Shown here: positions 11,401-21,924 of the stretch, in pieces
Layout: each line of letters starts with the position of its first letter
How positions within the stretch are numbered: the first letter of the stretch is position 1
Assembly (NCBI RefSeq): GCF_900496995.4
Contig: NC_044024.1
Location: 372,001 to 436,000, forward strand
Source: Aquila chrysaetos chrysaetos
Taxonomy: Eukaryota > Chordata > Aves > Accipitriformes > Accipitridae
Direction of reading: 5' to 3'
DNA: 64,000 nucleotides
Made by a program: the position numbers and the translations under genes
The notes under the pieces: generated by a model
What the model saw: the letters and a program-made list of their open reading frames with translations, nothing else
Told to the model about the DNA's origin: nothing
Database searches by the model: none

Positions 11401-13773
11401 GAAGGACTCCAGATGTTTTCTGTCCAGCTGCAGCTCTGGGGACTCACCTCTCACCGTCAGCTGAACGGCATCGCTCTGCTGCACAGCCCTGGCCCCAACC
11501 CTGTTTTCGGCCTCACAGTAGTACTTCCCGGTGTCGGAGGGCTGCAGGCTGTCCCACGCCAGCTCGGCCTGGCTGCTCAGGAGCAGGGCTTTCCCTCCCG
11601 GCACGCTCCTGAACCAGCGGTAGCTGATGGGGGGGGGACCCGTTGGCCACACAGGTCAGGCTGGCCCTGGCTCCTGGCGGGAAAGTCAGTCCCGGCTCGC
11701 TGGCCCTGATGACGGGCTTGGTCGCTGCAACTGGAAGACAAAGCAGATGGGGCCCAGGTCACGCTGGCCCTGGTCGCGGTGGGGAAGGTTCCTCCCCCCC
11801 TGCCATGGCAGTTCTTGCTCTGGCTTTCAGTGCTTTCCCAGGAGGAAGAGGGGCACCGCTCTCACGACACCTCTCTGCACAGGTTAAGCTTAGCTTAGCT
11901 GTGCCTGTACCAGCTCTGCCACCCATTGCACCTCCTACACAAGGGCGGGTTTGCTGGGTTGATGCCATCTCCGTTCCTATATAAATCACTACTGCCCAGG
12001 CAAAGGGAGATGGGGCACATGCTGATGAAGTTTGGTCAAAGAAAAGCAATGCAATATCCCAGGGACTTCCCCTCTGGTGCATGTCCCTTGGAAACATTGA
12101 GCCATCGGATACAGGTAGAGCCAGGGACAAATAGGTAAGAGAGGCCACAAGTCCTCCCCCAGCCCCTGAACTGCAGGGCACAGTATTGTGGGCAGAATTC
12201 CTCTCACTGACCTATTTATTGCTTCTCGCTGGAGTCTGACACTGCTCAGCAAAACACTCCTGCATTGGAAGCGGGTGGTCACTGCCTACCTGGTCTACTC
12301 AATTCCCAAAAGCCTTCCTGAGCCAAGCCTTCCACTCCTGCGCAGCTTCCTTCTTGGGTTTACCTTTAACAACCTCCACTTTAGTGGTGATGTCTTTTGC
12401 TATCAGGCTGTTGTTGCTGGCTCTCCAGGTGACCTGGCAAGTGTAGGTTCCCCTGTCAGAGACCTCCAGGTTCAGGATGTGGAGAGACACGTTCCCTGGG
12501 GTGTCCTTCAGGACACTGACCCTGTCCCTGTACTTGGACAGGAGAACGTGGTCACCAGAACTGTCCCTCCGAAAGACGGTGCCAGAGCTCTGGTCATGTA
12601 TCACAGTCCACTTGAGTGTTTGCTGCACAAAGTCCTTCTCAGGCACATAGGCACATGGCAAGGTGATAGATCCCTTCCATATGCCTTCAACCTCACTGGG
12701 GCCAGTCAGGTCCAGAAAAGCTGCAGGAAGAATGGAGAAAGAAAAAAAAAAAAAAAAAACAATCACGGTGAAGGCAGCTCCTGGGGGATGAAGGGGTGGT
12801 GAGAGCATTAGCAAATGGAATCCACCAAATCAAAAGCATGGGCAGTCAGTATAGATGATGACGGACAGTCTGTTCAGGGACAGGCTAACAAAAAAGCAAT
12901 GTGGCATGAGGAAGACAGATGGGAGACAGCTGATTGCCAGGGGCACTGATGTGTGCCACCTGTGCAGTTTGGCTCATGCTCTGCCTGGTGCTCACCTGCA
13001 AGCAAGGGAACACCATGCAGAGCATAGGATCAGAATTAGCGGATGACTTAGACCTGAGGGAAGGAGTTTGTCTCAAGCCTGAGTTGCACAGCTCCCTGGT
13101 CACAGCTGGTGTCTGCCCCTGCCACCTGATGTCACTCTTGGGGCTTTCCTGGGAAGCACCGCACGTTAACATCGAACCAGGGGTTTTATGGTTTTGTCTC
13201 CTCCACTGCCCATTTGGTCTTCTGAAAGACACTGCTTTTTCAGACTAAGCTGAATTTAAGCAACGGATCAAAGTCTAAAACTCTTTAAATTTTCCTATAA
13301 AAGTGAGGTCCGTTGCCTTTGTCTCAATACACCTTTGTCATTCCTGGGGCTGAACCTATGATTCCACAGACATTTCTTTACCCTTTCCTCCTGGTTTCCA
13401 AACCTCCCCTTTCCTGGGGACACAAGAACTAACCAGACCCTTTGTGCTGGGCTGCTGGTTGTGCTCCACGAAATAACCATCACAACATATATGGGATCTT
13501 TGTACTTTAAGTACGTGGGCAGCGTTTCCATAGCCTTCACGGACCATTGCACTCCGCAGCCAGTGGATGTGAAACAAGTGAACACCAAGCCAGCAAGACA
13601 TTGGCCTTTTTGCCATACTTCTATTCCCGAAACAGAGCCACCCCTGTACAAACACACACAGACACACCAGCGAGAGAGACGGAACTGCCCCGAGCAGGAG
13701 ACCTTTCCATAGACTCACCGTTACAGAAGAGAAGAGGACTCATAAGCATGGCTGCTCTCACCAGCATTCCCAT
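5255..13773 (-). CDS. VSIG4: VSIG4 (CRIg), complement-receptor immunoglobulin protein; 7 coding exons, one with a 1-base frameshift
   Basis: In mammals VSIG4 is a macrophage surface receptor that binds complement C3b/iC3b and dampens T cells. Coding exons in transcript order are 13719-13773, 12364-12720, 11448-11730, 9374-9442, 8554-8658, 6587-6608 and 5255-5447. They encode a signal peptide (about 1-18), a V-type Ig domain (Cys41 and Cys113, with the RDSSGDH motif shared with human VSIG4), a C2-type Ig domain (Cys164 and Cys209, with the human-like GSPPISY motif), a short stalk, a membrane span (about 260-284) and a tyrosine-rich tail. All junctions are GT/AG and phases match, giving 360 residues, but only if one base is discounted from a run of nine Gs at 11629-11637 in exon 3. 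Read literally, the frame shifts there and stops at 11513-11515, before the membrane span. This could be an assembly error, a polymorphism or a real inactivation. Identity is confident; integrity is open. Confidence 0.93.
5751..5772. repeat. (CA)n(TA)n microsatellite
   Basis: An alternating purine-pyrimidine run of CA repeats passing into TA repeats, inside the last VSIG4 intron. Confidence 0.9.
6587..6608 (-). CDS. VSIG4: VSIG4 coding exon 6 (22-nt micro-exon)
   Basis: An unusually small exon between a strong polypyrimidine acceptor (TTCTTCTTTTCCAG) and a GTGAGT donor. It converts the phase-1 end of exon 5 to the phase-2 start of exon 7, and without it the conserved-looking tail frame cannot be reached. 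It encodes VQVYEVK and so adds a tyrosine, matching the VYE near the end of human VSIG4. Confidence 0.75.
7370..7845. promoter_or_regulatory. Intragenic CpG island in VSIG4 intron 5
   Basis: About 470 bases very rich in G+C and CpG stand out from AT-rich surroundings between VSIG4 exons 5 and 6. A GAGCAG|GTAAGC donor-like site at 7411 on the plus strand would suit a plus-strand noncoding first exon antisense to VSIG4. Long open frames here on both strands are expected from GC-rich sequence and are not called as genes. Promoter activity is inferred only. Confidence 0.6.
7545..7655 (+). repeat. GC-rich minisatellite (GGGCAGCGC-type units)
   Basis: Within the CpG island, imperfect 9-12 base units built on GGGCAGCGC / GGGCAGGGC are repeated about nine times. 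Such tracts are prone to length change and G-quadruplex formation. Confidence 0.75.
7862..8427 (+). mobile_element. Degenerate solo LTR, ERVL-like
   Basis: About 565 bases start with TG near a GGGTTTGGGCTGGGAT motif and end near TTAAACCACA. The element includes an AATAAA at 8121-8126 within CTCAGCAATAAAA. The same landmarks occur in the same order at 60252-60783. It lies antisense to VSIG4, in the intron between exons 5 and 6, abutting the CpG island. I could not find a convincing target-site duplication, so the copy is older or truncated. Confidence 0.75.
8554..8658 (-). CDS. VSIG4: VSIG4 coding exon 5 (transmembrane segment)
   Basis: A 105-nt exon, phase 1 to phase 1, bounded by a CCAAG acceptor and an ACG|GTGAGT donor. 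It encodes about 25 consecutive hydrophobic residues (LYLVILIAVVCGAVVF..., residues 260-284) followed by the basic stop-transfer RKPKD. Confidence 0.88.
9374..9442 (-). CDS. VSIG4: VSIG4 coding exon 4 (extracellular stalk)
   Basis: A 69-nt exon with acceptor TTTTGCAG and donor CAGA|GTAAGT. It enters and leaves in phase 1 and encodes a proline-containing stalk of about 23 residues (DLPMPVVTPENG...) with one potential N-glycosylation site (NYT). Support is splice sites and phase rather than sequence similarity. Confidence 0.8.
9590..9725. repeat. TA-rich palindromic low-complexity tract
   Basis: Repeated TATA/TACTATATA words with internal inverted repeats, for example around CTATATATAG. The tract lies in VSIG4 intron 3 and is capable of hairpin or cruciform structure. 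No gene. Confidence 0.8.
9726..11447. other. VSIG4 intron 3 interior
   Basis: No additional VSIG4 exon is needed: the phase from exon 3 to exon 4 closes directly. Two overlapping minus-strand open frames at 10848-11124 look non-random by eye, but I recognise no family and call no gene. Confidence 0.4.
11448..11730 (-). CDS. VSIG4: VSIG4 coding exon 3 (C2-type Ig domain) with +1 frameshift
   Basis: The acceptor CTTCCAG and donor GAG|GTGAGT bound 283 nt, one more than the reading frame allows. The frame is VSIG4-like on both sides of the G run at 11629-11637: TKPV...LTCVANG before it and ISYRW...KYYCEAEN after it. Eight Gs would give the motif GSPPISY found in human VSIG4. Nine Gs shift the frame and bring a stop at 11513-11515. 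Confidence 0.92.
12364..12720 (-). CDS. VSIG4: VSIG4 coding exon 2 (V-type Ig domain)
   Basis: A pyrimidine-rich acceptor ending TGCAG precedes 357 nt encoding the whole V domain, about residues 19-138. It has Cys41, a core LKW tryptophan, RRDSSGDH and the YTC cysteine Cys113. The donor is AAAG|GTAAAC. It aligns along its full length with human VSIG4, including the spacing of both cysteines. Confidence 0.95.
13719..13773 (-). CDS. VSIG4: VSIG4 coding exon 1 (signal peptide)
   Basis: The start ATG is at 13773. The exon encodes a hydrophobic leader beginning MGMLVRAAML and ends in phase 1 at a CG|GTGAGT donor. A second in-frame ATG two codons later could also serve. The 55-nt length and phase fit the next exon exactly. 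Confidence 0.85.
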
Positions 13774-16700
13774 CCTTCCCAGGGCTGCAGCTTCTCCCTC
13801 TCGAGCAGGACAGACCTTCTCCCTCTAAGTCAGGGGGTAAATCAGGAACACTTCCCTTTCTTTGCTCACTTTGTCATCGAGAATGCAGGACAGCTGCTGA
13901 TGGTTTTTCCTTCCGCTTTTTAAAAAACAAAATGTGTCTCAGTGACTACTGTCAGAGATGTGGGCAGGGCAGGAGCCCTAAGGGAGAGTGAAAAGAGGAA
14001 AATTTAAGAACTACTTCTACTCTATTTCATATTTCCTGCTGACTATGCTTTTTCACCCCTTTTGTTTTCTAATTTCACTTTAAAAAGTTTCCTTTGTTCC
14101 TTTTTATTCCTAAGCACCTATTTCTTCCTCTTTTCCTCTTTGCATTTCTTTCTAAATAATAAGTTTTAACACATATGTTACATACAAGAAGGTCTGAGAG
14201 AGTACTTGTAAGGAACTAAACAACCAGGGTCCTTACTATTCGTTTTCTTACCAGCTTTTCCGTGAAGCTCACCACTGTGTTTTAAATTAAGATTCATGAA
14301 ACACCCTAAGTCTTTACATTACCAGTGTGAGACAGATGATCATTATAGGTCACTGCCAACTGAAATATTCTATTCTGTATCATTATATCCCTTTTAAGAG
14401 GTGGGGAATTTAGGTATTAAATTCTGAAAACAAATAATTTCCAAGAGCTGCAGGCACCTGGCTTGACCATCCCACTCTATGCCACAGATTGATCCTTCTT
14501 TCTCACATAGCAATTTAGCTGCTTGGTTGAATTGATTACTTGCATTCAATTAAAAACATGGATTAGGGCCATATGCACCTGCATCTCCCTGTAGACTAAT
14601 TTGGAAACAGGTAAACAATTATACACCTAGAGAGAAAAAAAGGAACTTATCAAAGTAGAGTATCTCTGAGACTATGAATTTGTGACTTCTTAACTGCAAT
14701 GAGATGTGTTATTATTAATTAAAGGTAATATTAGCTACAGTTAATCTGTATTATTAAGTAACTGAGCACTAGGCCTGTCTAGGAGAAGTATCTGTTCTCT
14801 ACTGAAACATTATCTTCAAGAGATTTTACATGCCCTTTTCTGTCTTCTGTAGCTCTTTATTTTTCTTATGCTCTAATGACAAATCTCTTCTGCTTCATTG
14901 TATTGAGCTAAATTGATATGAGCACTTTGCTATCATCACATCCAAATTCAACATCCAGTCCTCAAATGCAAGTAACCAGAATAATTAAACAACGCAGTCA
15001 ACAAAATCCTAGACCACGTTCTAAAGTCCAACCCTCCCTTAATGATAGTGAGACAATATTTGCATCTGTAGAAGCACAGTACAGGATACCAGAGCAATCC
15101 ATGCTGCATACCTCATTCTGAAGTAGTGGCAATGTGGCGAAAAAAATATTTCTTATAGTCTTACATATGGCTTAAAGATGGCTCCACCTACGTTGTCATT
15201 CGTAGGCAGCTTCATTAGGTTGTTATGTAATTTAACATTAAAAACAGGAGATTTGTCTATACAACCCTGGGAGCTCTGATATTATCTTGTTCCTTTTCTT
15301 TTGAGGTCTTTGCTTTCATTGCGATTGCTTGCTTTTACATATATTCTTACCTTAGACTAATTGATAGCTCATTCTGCAAAACAATGGTGCTTAAAAGCCT
15401 ATATGTATATAGAAGTGTGATTTTTTTTGACTACTTGTTATTAACATTGATCTAATTAAGACAATGTTATTGGTATGAGTTTGAATTTGGTTCTTTTCAG
15501 GTTATAACATCCTGATCTCTGTTTCCCTGAAGCTGGTGATTTTACTACACACAATTGTCATGCCTTTATTTGGTTAGAAAATCTTTATATCCTTGTGGTT
15601 GTTTCAGTCATGGCCTAGAGAATCATCTGTTCAATTAATTTCTTACCATCTCCTATATTTGCAGTTATACCTGTAATTAAAGAGGACATCTAACCAGCTT
15701 AAGGCCTAAATGCTTCTGAAAATATCCTACTTGATAAAGCTGAGAAAAAGGTTCAACAGAGATTCAAGAGATTTTGGGACCTGATTTCACATGCTCCTCC
15801 CTTGTAGCCCTGTATTCCTCCGTCAGAAATTTTCCATGAGATGCAACTCCAATCTGCAGTCACTAGGATGGGGAGAAGCAGGAAAAGCTTGGGTGGGTTG
15901 CAGTGTCCACATACTTCTTCGTTCAGAAAAGGAAGAGAAAAGAACATGTTAAGTTCAAATTAATTAAACTCCTTCCTGGGGAACACGGCTGGCTGGACAG
16001 GAGGGCAGAAGCTTAAACTGACTCGGACTAAGTCATAAGGGAACCTACCACTAACAGGGCATGTACGGACCAGGAAGCTAAAGCTCAAACTGCTTGACAA
16101 AAAAAAGATGTGTATATGTTTATATGTTTATTTATATATTTACATTTACATTTACCTTTATGGTTGGGGGGACAGTGGCAGGAGAAATCTCTTGTCCTTT
16201 ATATGATGCGAGTACAAACACCTGTACACTAAGACGACCCTTGGTAGCACTCTCTTGCTTCTTCTTCGGGGAACTATGATAACACAGATGATACTACTTT
16301 TCAAAATGGCAATCTTGTTTTAGGAGATAGCAAAGCATTTTGAGCATGGACTGGATGAGGTGGCATCATACAGTCCAGGAGAGACAGACCAAAATAATTT
16401 TTTCACGTATTCTGGAAAGCTCTGTGTTAGCAAGCACACAGCAATATGAGATAAAAAATTGATGGCTAGGCTGCCGTGGTTGGTGTGGGGAGGGCTAGTC
16501 TGGAACAGTATGAAAAATAATTATGAAAGGAGCATGTGAGGGGCACTTTTCACTTTCTCACGCTGTGCTTGCTATGCCTGGGCGTTCTGCAAATTCTCAG
16601 CACAAGAAAGTCAAGGAAAAGCAGCCTTTCCTTCCCCACATACAGGACACTAAAACCAAGAAGTAAATGCGGCAGCTGTGCACATCGATGCTGGAGGAGG

Positions 16701-19700
16701 AAGGAAACTTGCAATATATTGAGGCAACGGTGATCACGGGTAACCGAAACTCCTTACGCATCAAGTTGCAGTGACATAGTAGTCCTGACCAGCAGGCTGT
16801 TGTACGTCAAGGGGTTAGTGACCCGCTGCCTCCCAGACCCCCGCGCTGCACCCACTGCTGGGCCCTGGGGCTTGTGCCGTGCTGCAGATACCACCTGGCT
16901 GCAGACAGACCTGCCCGGCTCCTCGCAATGGAGCTGTCTGTCTGTGGCTCCCCACGCCGACGGCGCTGACGTCTCCTTGTCCTTACTTTGAAGTGGAGCG
17001 ACACGTTTTCATATAAACATCCTTTTTCTGGGCAGTGGAAATGATGAACAGATTTCTTTACTTTGAGGAGAATCCTACAAAGACTGTGAAGCCCACAGTG
17101 CCGGTTAACCTCGGTGCGGGCTCTGCACAGTGTGCCATGCCCAGATCAGAGGTCTGCCTGATGCTAGGGTTATCTATGCTCTTCCCTGTTTCCTTCTCGT
17201 GTTATCTCCCACAAACATTGTTTTAATCAATACCTTATGGAGCTGAGGTCCTTTCTTACTGGAGTCTGTGAAGAATGCTTGTGCTGGTGCGCTACATCTG
17301 GTGTAGTTGGCAGAGCCCCAGCAAGAAATAGCTTTTTGGGAAAGGACAGGGAGGCGAGGACCAGGCAGGTGCCAGGCTGGCCCCACATGCAGGCGTGAGA
17401 GCACTTGCACAATCTTTGGGCTGAGTGACTGTCCTGTGAGTTGGCAAACAGGGACAGAGTAATCTGGGTGTCCCAGCCCAGCTGAAATATCAACTTGTCT
17501 CTGAAAGGAAAAGGAAAGGGTGGTAAAAAAAAAACCAAAAAAAACCCAGCAGAATTTACATTGTAGGTGGTTGTTACTAACACACTTTCCAAACAGTTCT
17601 GGTAAGTTTTGACCAGGCAGAGAGTTACAAAAGACTGAGATATGGGAAGAGCTGGTGTGGGTACCGCAGCAACAAGAAGAGCTGATGAAAGAGCAGGAGC
17701 TGCTGTGCCAGCTGGGGGGACAGCCGTGGTCCTGGCAGCAGGTACAAGGCTGAGGCCTGGATCCTGCAATGTGGGACCATGAGTTACGAACAAGCAACAG
17801 GGACCGTGGACAGCCTTTCAGACTGTCTCTGTGTGAGATGGCATCCAGGGAGAATTGTAGAGCGTGGTTGAAACTTACCAGCAAAAAAACGGGGAAGAAA
17901 CTAGGGCAATGGCTCTAGAATAGAATTGTTGATTTCAGTAATGTTTTTTCTTTTTAAACAAATGCATAAGGGAATGAATCTAGAAATCAGAATAGAAGTT
18001 AATGTTAAAGGAAGAAGGCACAGATAAGTATTAGAAGATACTCAAACCCGTCTGATAATCCACCTTAACAGCTGTAGTCTAGTGAATCTAAGTTAACCTT
18101 GTATGATACATGACCTTAAGGTGCCAACACCTTCCTTTTAAAGGAAAGGAAAGAGAAGATGGTGTCTCAGTAAATATACCAACCGCTGATTTAAACTAAA
18201 ATGTAAAGTTTGTCTGTTTATTATAGAGAAGACGGGGGAGATGGAGAAATGGAGGCAGCAGGGGGTGTGTGTGGGGGGAAGGTGAGTGAATATATTGGGT
18301 GCTCCTATGAAGGAAAATTCTCCAGCTCTGGGAACAAAGATAGTTACTAATGAAAAGCTTTTGTTACTCTTTTTTTTCAACTGGTAACAGAGGAACTGGA
18401 TATCCCCAAAACTTCTGGACTCTTACCAACTTAATGCCATTTTATCCTCCAGGACTTTTGCACAGAGCCCCATTGACTGCTCCAGATTATTTGAGGGGAC
18501 AGATGGTTCCTACACCTTGGCAGCGCAGCTGAGGGCATCCAGAGATTTCTATTAACTTTGTCCTAATAATTTTCATCCTGTCTTTCATCTTACTCTCCCT
18601 TTCACATCCCATGGATTCACTTCAGTTGATTTGTGTTTACATAGACCTCTTATATTACTCAGAGGATACCTCTGCTCCTCCAAGTAACATAAGAGGATTC
18701 AAGGACACTTGCTCCTTTGAAACAGCAGTAGCATTTGTTTTGCTGAGCTTGGGGCATGGTGGCAATCTTTACAACAGCACTTGTTTGTACAACAGGTTCC
18801 TGAAGTTGCCATTTCACAGTGCTCAATCTGTCACCACTTCCAGTTGTCAGCAGGGGAGCTTTCCACTGCAAGTCCATTTCTCACTGGCACCCAAGACAGT
18901 ATTGTGTGCTTTCACGTCACCACCTATGAAAAAACAGTATCAGGTCCCCTCACTGCTTAGATGTGAAGGCTGGCTCCCTGCAGGCTACCTGCCTATAGGC
19001 AATGAATAAATGCCCAAAGCCAGCCTGGCCCTACGCTCTCAGTGGTGGCCAGTCCCATTCCCACAAGCTTTGATTCCACAACATGTTGAATATGGGTTAA
19101 TAATAAACCTAAACTTCCTTCTTTCTCAGGCTGACAGCTCTGAAAAGAGGTGCCAGGCTGACCTTAGCATTTCAGTTATTTTTGAATCAGCAGCAACTGC
19201 ATAATGAGATCCTCCAGAGAGTATTAAAGCTCTCCTTTCTAGAAAATTCAGTAAACAGGTTTTGGAAGTGTTGGCACACACAGGAACACACACAAAAGGA
19301 AAGTACAAGAAACACAGTAATGGTTTTGCAATTGTGGAGTTTAATTACTTCAGCATGTAGGTTTTTGTTGCTATTCAGCCTTCCCCTTTCCATTGCAATC
19401 TTTCCCAGTAAACTTGCATAAACACTTTTCCTAGACCAGTACATAAACCAGACACAGATACACAAGTTTTTATTTGCAGTTTTCTTAAGCCTTGGTTTCT
19501 TAACTTCTTAAGAGAGAAAGTGTATTAAAAAGCTATTATGCAATCAGATCAAATATCTGATGGTGAGATGCACTGAGATCAGAGGACTCCATGACGGAAG
19601 AACATGACAGTAACCCATAACAGGAACTACACTTCAGTCTAACCTGTTCAGAGTGAGAGGCTGATCTTCTGTAGCTCTCACAAGAACTTTGTTGTCTGCA

Positions 19701-21592
19701 CTGTGCTGTCAAAACAGCACAGAAAAGTTTGCTGTTTCACTCTTGGCAAAATTGAGGCCCTTGGGGAAGAAATAAAAAAACCCAAACAACAGAACCCAAG
19801 ACAGAGACACAATTCACTAATTTCCTCCTCTCCCTTTAGCTCACAAAACCTTCAGACTATTCAGCCCTTTGTCTCAAGAAATAAGCAAAAGAAAGACGAA
19901 AAAAGGCTAGAATAAGACACACTTGACAAAAGGCAATTCAAAAGATACAAACATGAAGGATCACGAGGTAAAGAACAGTTACAGCAGCACAGGAATAAAA
20001 TGACACTGTGAAGGCATTACACATATACACACACTCAGTAGCAAGATCCTCCTCTGCAACTCAAAAGATTTGACAATGAAGCACAAATCCAGTTAAGCAA
20101 GGCCAGCACAGATAACATGCATTATCTAGTAGGCTTCAGAATATCAAATTACCTTGGATTCTTTAATATAAAAGAACTGAAAACTTAGTACTTCAGAAAC
20201 TTCGGAGAGAACAAAGCCTGTAGGTAGCCTGAATTCCTAAACCTGAAAAAAACTGCAAGTAATTGCATTGGTAGGAAATATCACGTGATATTATACAACG
20301 GGTTTTCTACCTGCCTCCAGGCATCTTCTAGCCCCAACAGTTTTGTATCGCTACAGCAAATTTCAGGTTTGTGTGGGCTAGTGGTAGACTGCTACAAACT
20401 TGGTATCAATGAAGGAGAACTTGCTATTCCACTGACACCAGGGGCTGATGTCTACATGACAGCTGCTCAAAGAAGTTAGGAAAACAGTGTAGAAAGGGAT
20501 TTTGAGAAAAGATTTTTTGATTAAGCAGACACTAGTTTTTGTAATTTGCTGTCAAAGAACTCAAATGCATCTAGTTAATTTAGCTTTAAGATTCCACAAG
20601 CAGAAAATGCAGCAAGAAGTCCAGTGTTCATATAGGGTCAGGCAAACAAATAGCTACTGCAAGCAGAAGAGAAATCTCAATGTGATGTCCTATGTCAATG
20701 CAAGTTACCCCATGACTCCCTTTTTTTTTTCTTTTTTTTTTTTTTTTTTTCTTCTTTTCCCTTCTCATTTTAAAGGACAGCTGCTGGACTTGCTAGACAT
20801 GAATCAGTTCTACTCAAAATTTCTGAGGACACATGACCTGTGAGCTAGGTGCAAGTTACCCTAGAAGAACTGCCATGCAATGTGCATGAGAAATCAGCAT
20901 TACGCAGGGTGGCAAGCACTTCCTACCACAACACCTACAATCCGTGGCAATGGATGTGTGTTAGCATGTTAAAAAGTAATATCCCACAGTTAAAATGTAA
21001 TTTTCCATAGGAAAAATGTTCCCTGTACCTAGGAGCAAATCTAGGAGTACGAAAGTGATCTAAGCAGATGCAAACAATTGTAGCCACAAACTATCAAAAA
21101 AGAAATCTCAAATTAAAAACAAAATTAAAAAAAAAAAAAATCTTAATTTCAAACAGTAGACAAGCCACCTATTGAAACAGGCTCTCAGAAAGAGTAAAAC
21201 TCATGTTTAAAATATTACATACCACATTACTATCCAGCTAATTAAAAAAAACCAAACAACAAAAAACCCCAGCCAAACTTTACAAACAGGATACAAACAG
21301 ATCTCCTCTTGCAATAAGGGTATCGGATAAAAAGTTACGGAATACATTGCGGTATGTTTACAGGGACATTGTTCTTCTCCTCTGCCCACTGCCTTCACTC
21401 CCACCAGCTCTTGTTTTGAGCCTGTTTTCAGTTTTTCCAGATGTGCTCTTTGCTTGTAAGAAAGAGAACGTTCTTTTGTCTATACAGACTATGACACCCA
21501 GGAAGTAGGTGAGGAGAGAGGTCAAACTTCTTGCTGATCCATTTCTTGTTGTCTATTCACACCACTAAGCCAGTTACAGATGTTATGTGAGT
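13774..21592. other. Intergenic region between VSIG4 and HSF3
   Basis: This holds the VSIG4 5' flank (promoter and 5' UTR, not resolved; there is no CpG island at this start) and the HSF3 3' flank. Sequence is AT-rich with T/A runs (for example 20721-20750 and 21122-21140) and ATTTA/TTTACA low complexity near 16110-16160. No protein gene was recognised. A pair of overlapping minus-strand open frames at 17174-17884 is noted as a finding only. Candidate minus-strand polyadenylation signals for HSF3 are an ATTAAA near 20161 and an AATAAA near 19470. Confidence 0.45.
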
Positions 21593-21924
21593 TCAAGAAG
21601 TTTCTATCTCAGAGGCCTCTTCTATGAAGTTAGCAACAGGACTGAGGAGCAAGAGTGGAAACAGTTTATACTCTCCGTTCCCATCTTCCGAGAGGAGAGG
21701 TGGATCACCCATTCCCAGAGCATCCAGAGGCTCAGCCTGGCTTGCTGGAGCTGCTAGCGGCAAGCCAGTTCCACTACCTGAGGGAGGATGAAGAGCAGGT
21801 TTCTCCTCCAGGGGGGGCAGCAGAAGGTCTTTTGGATCCTCTGTCTTCCCTGCAGCTTCACTTGAAGGTAGTTCTTCAAATAATGAGAGCAGAGGATTGG
21901 CCCTGTACTCTATCAGCTGCATAT
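21593..21924 (-). CDS. HSF3: HSF3 exon 13, C-terminal activation region (long form)
   Basis: The acceptor TTTTCCCTCAG precedes 332 nt in exactly the phase left by exon 12 spliced at 22494. The encoded [16 protein letters not shown] aligns with human HSF2 QLIQYTAFPLLAF and HSF1 QLVHYTAQPL. The exon ends [11 protein letters not shown] and a TGA at 21593-21595. It is proline-, leucine- and acid-rich like HSF transactivation domains. Confidence 0.85.

Noticed and set aside
18611-19009. 132-codon plus-strand frame between VSIG4 and HSF3
   Set aside because: The composition looks like random translation and no family or splice context was recognised.
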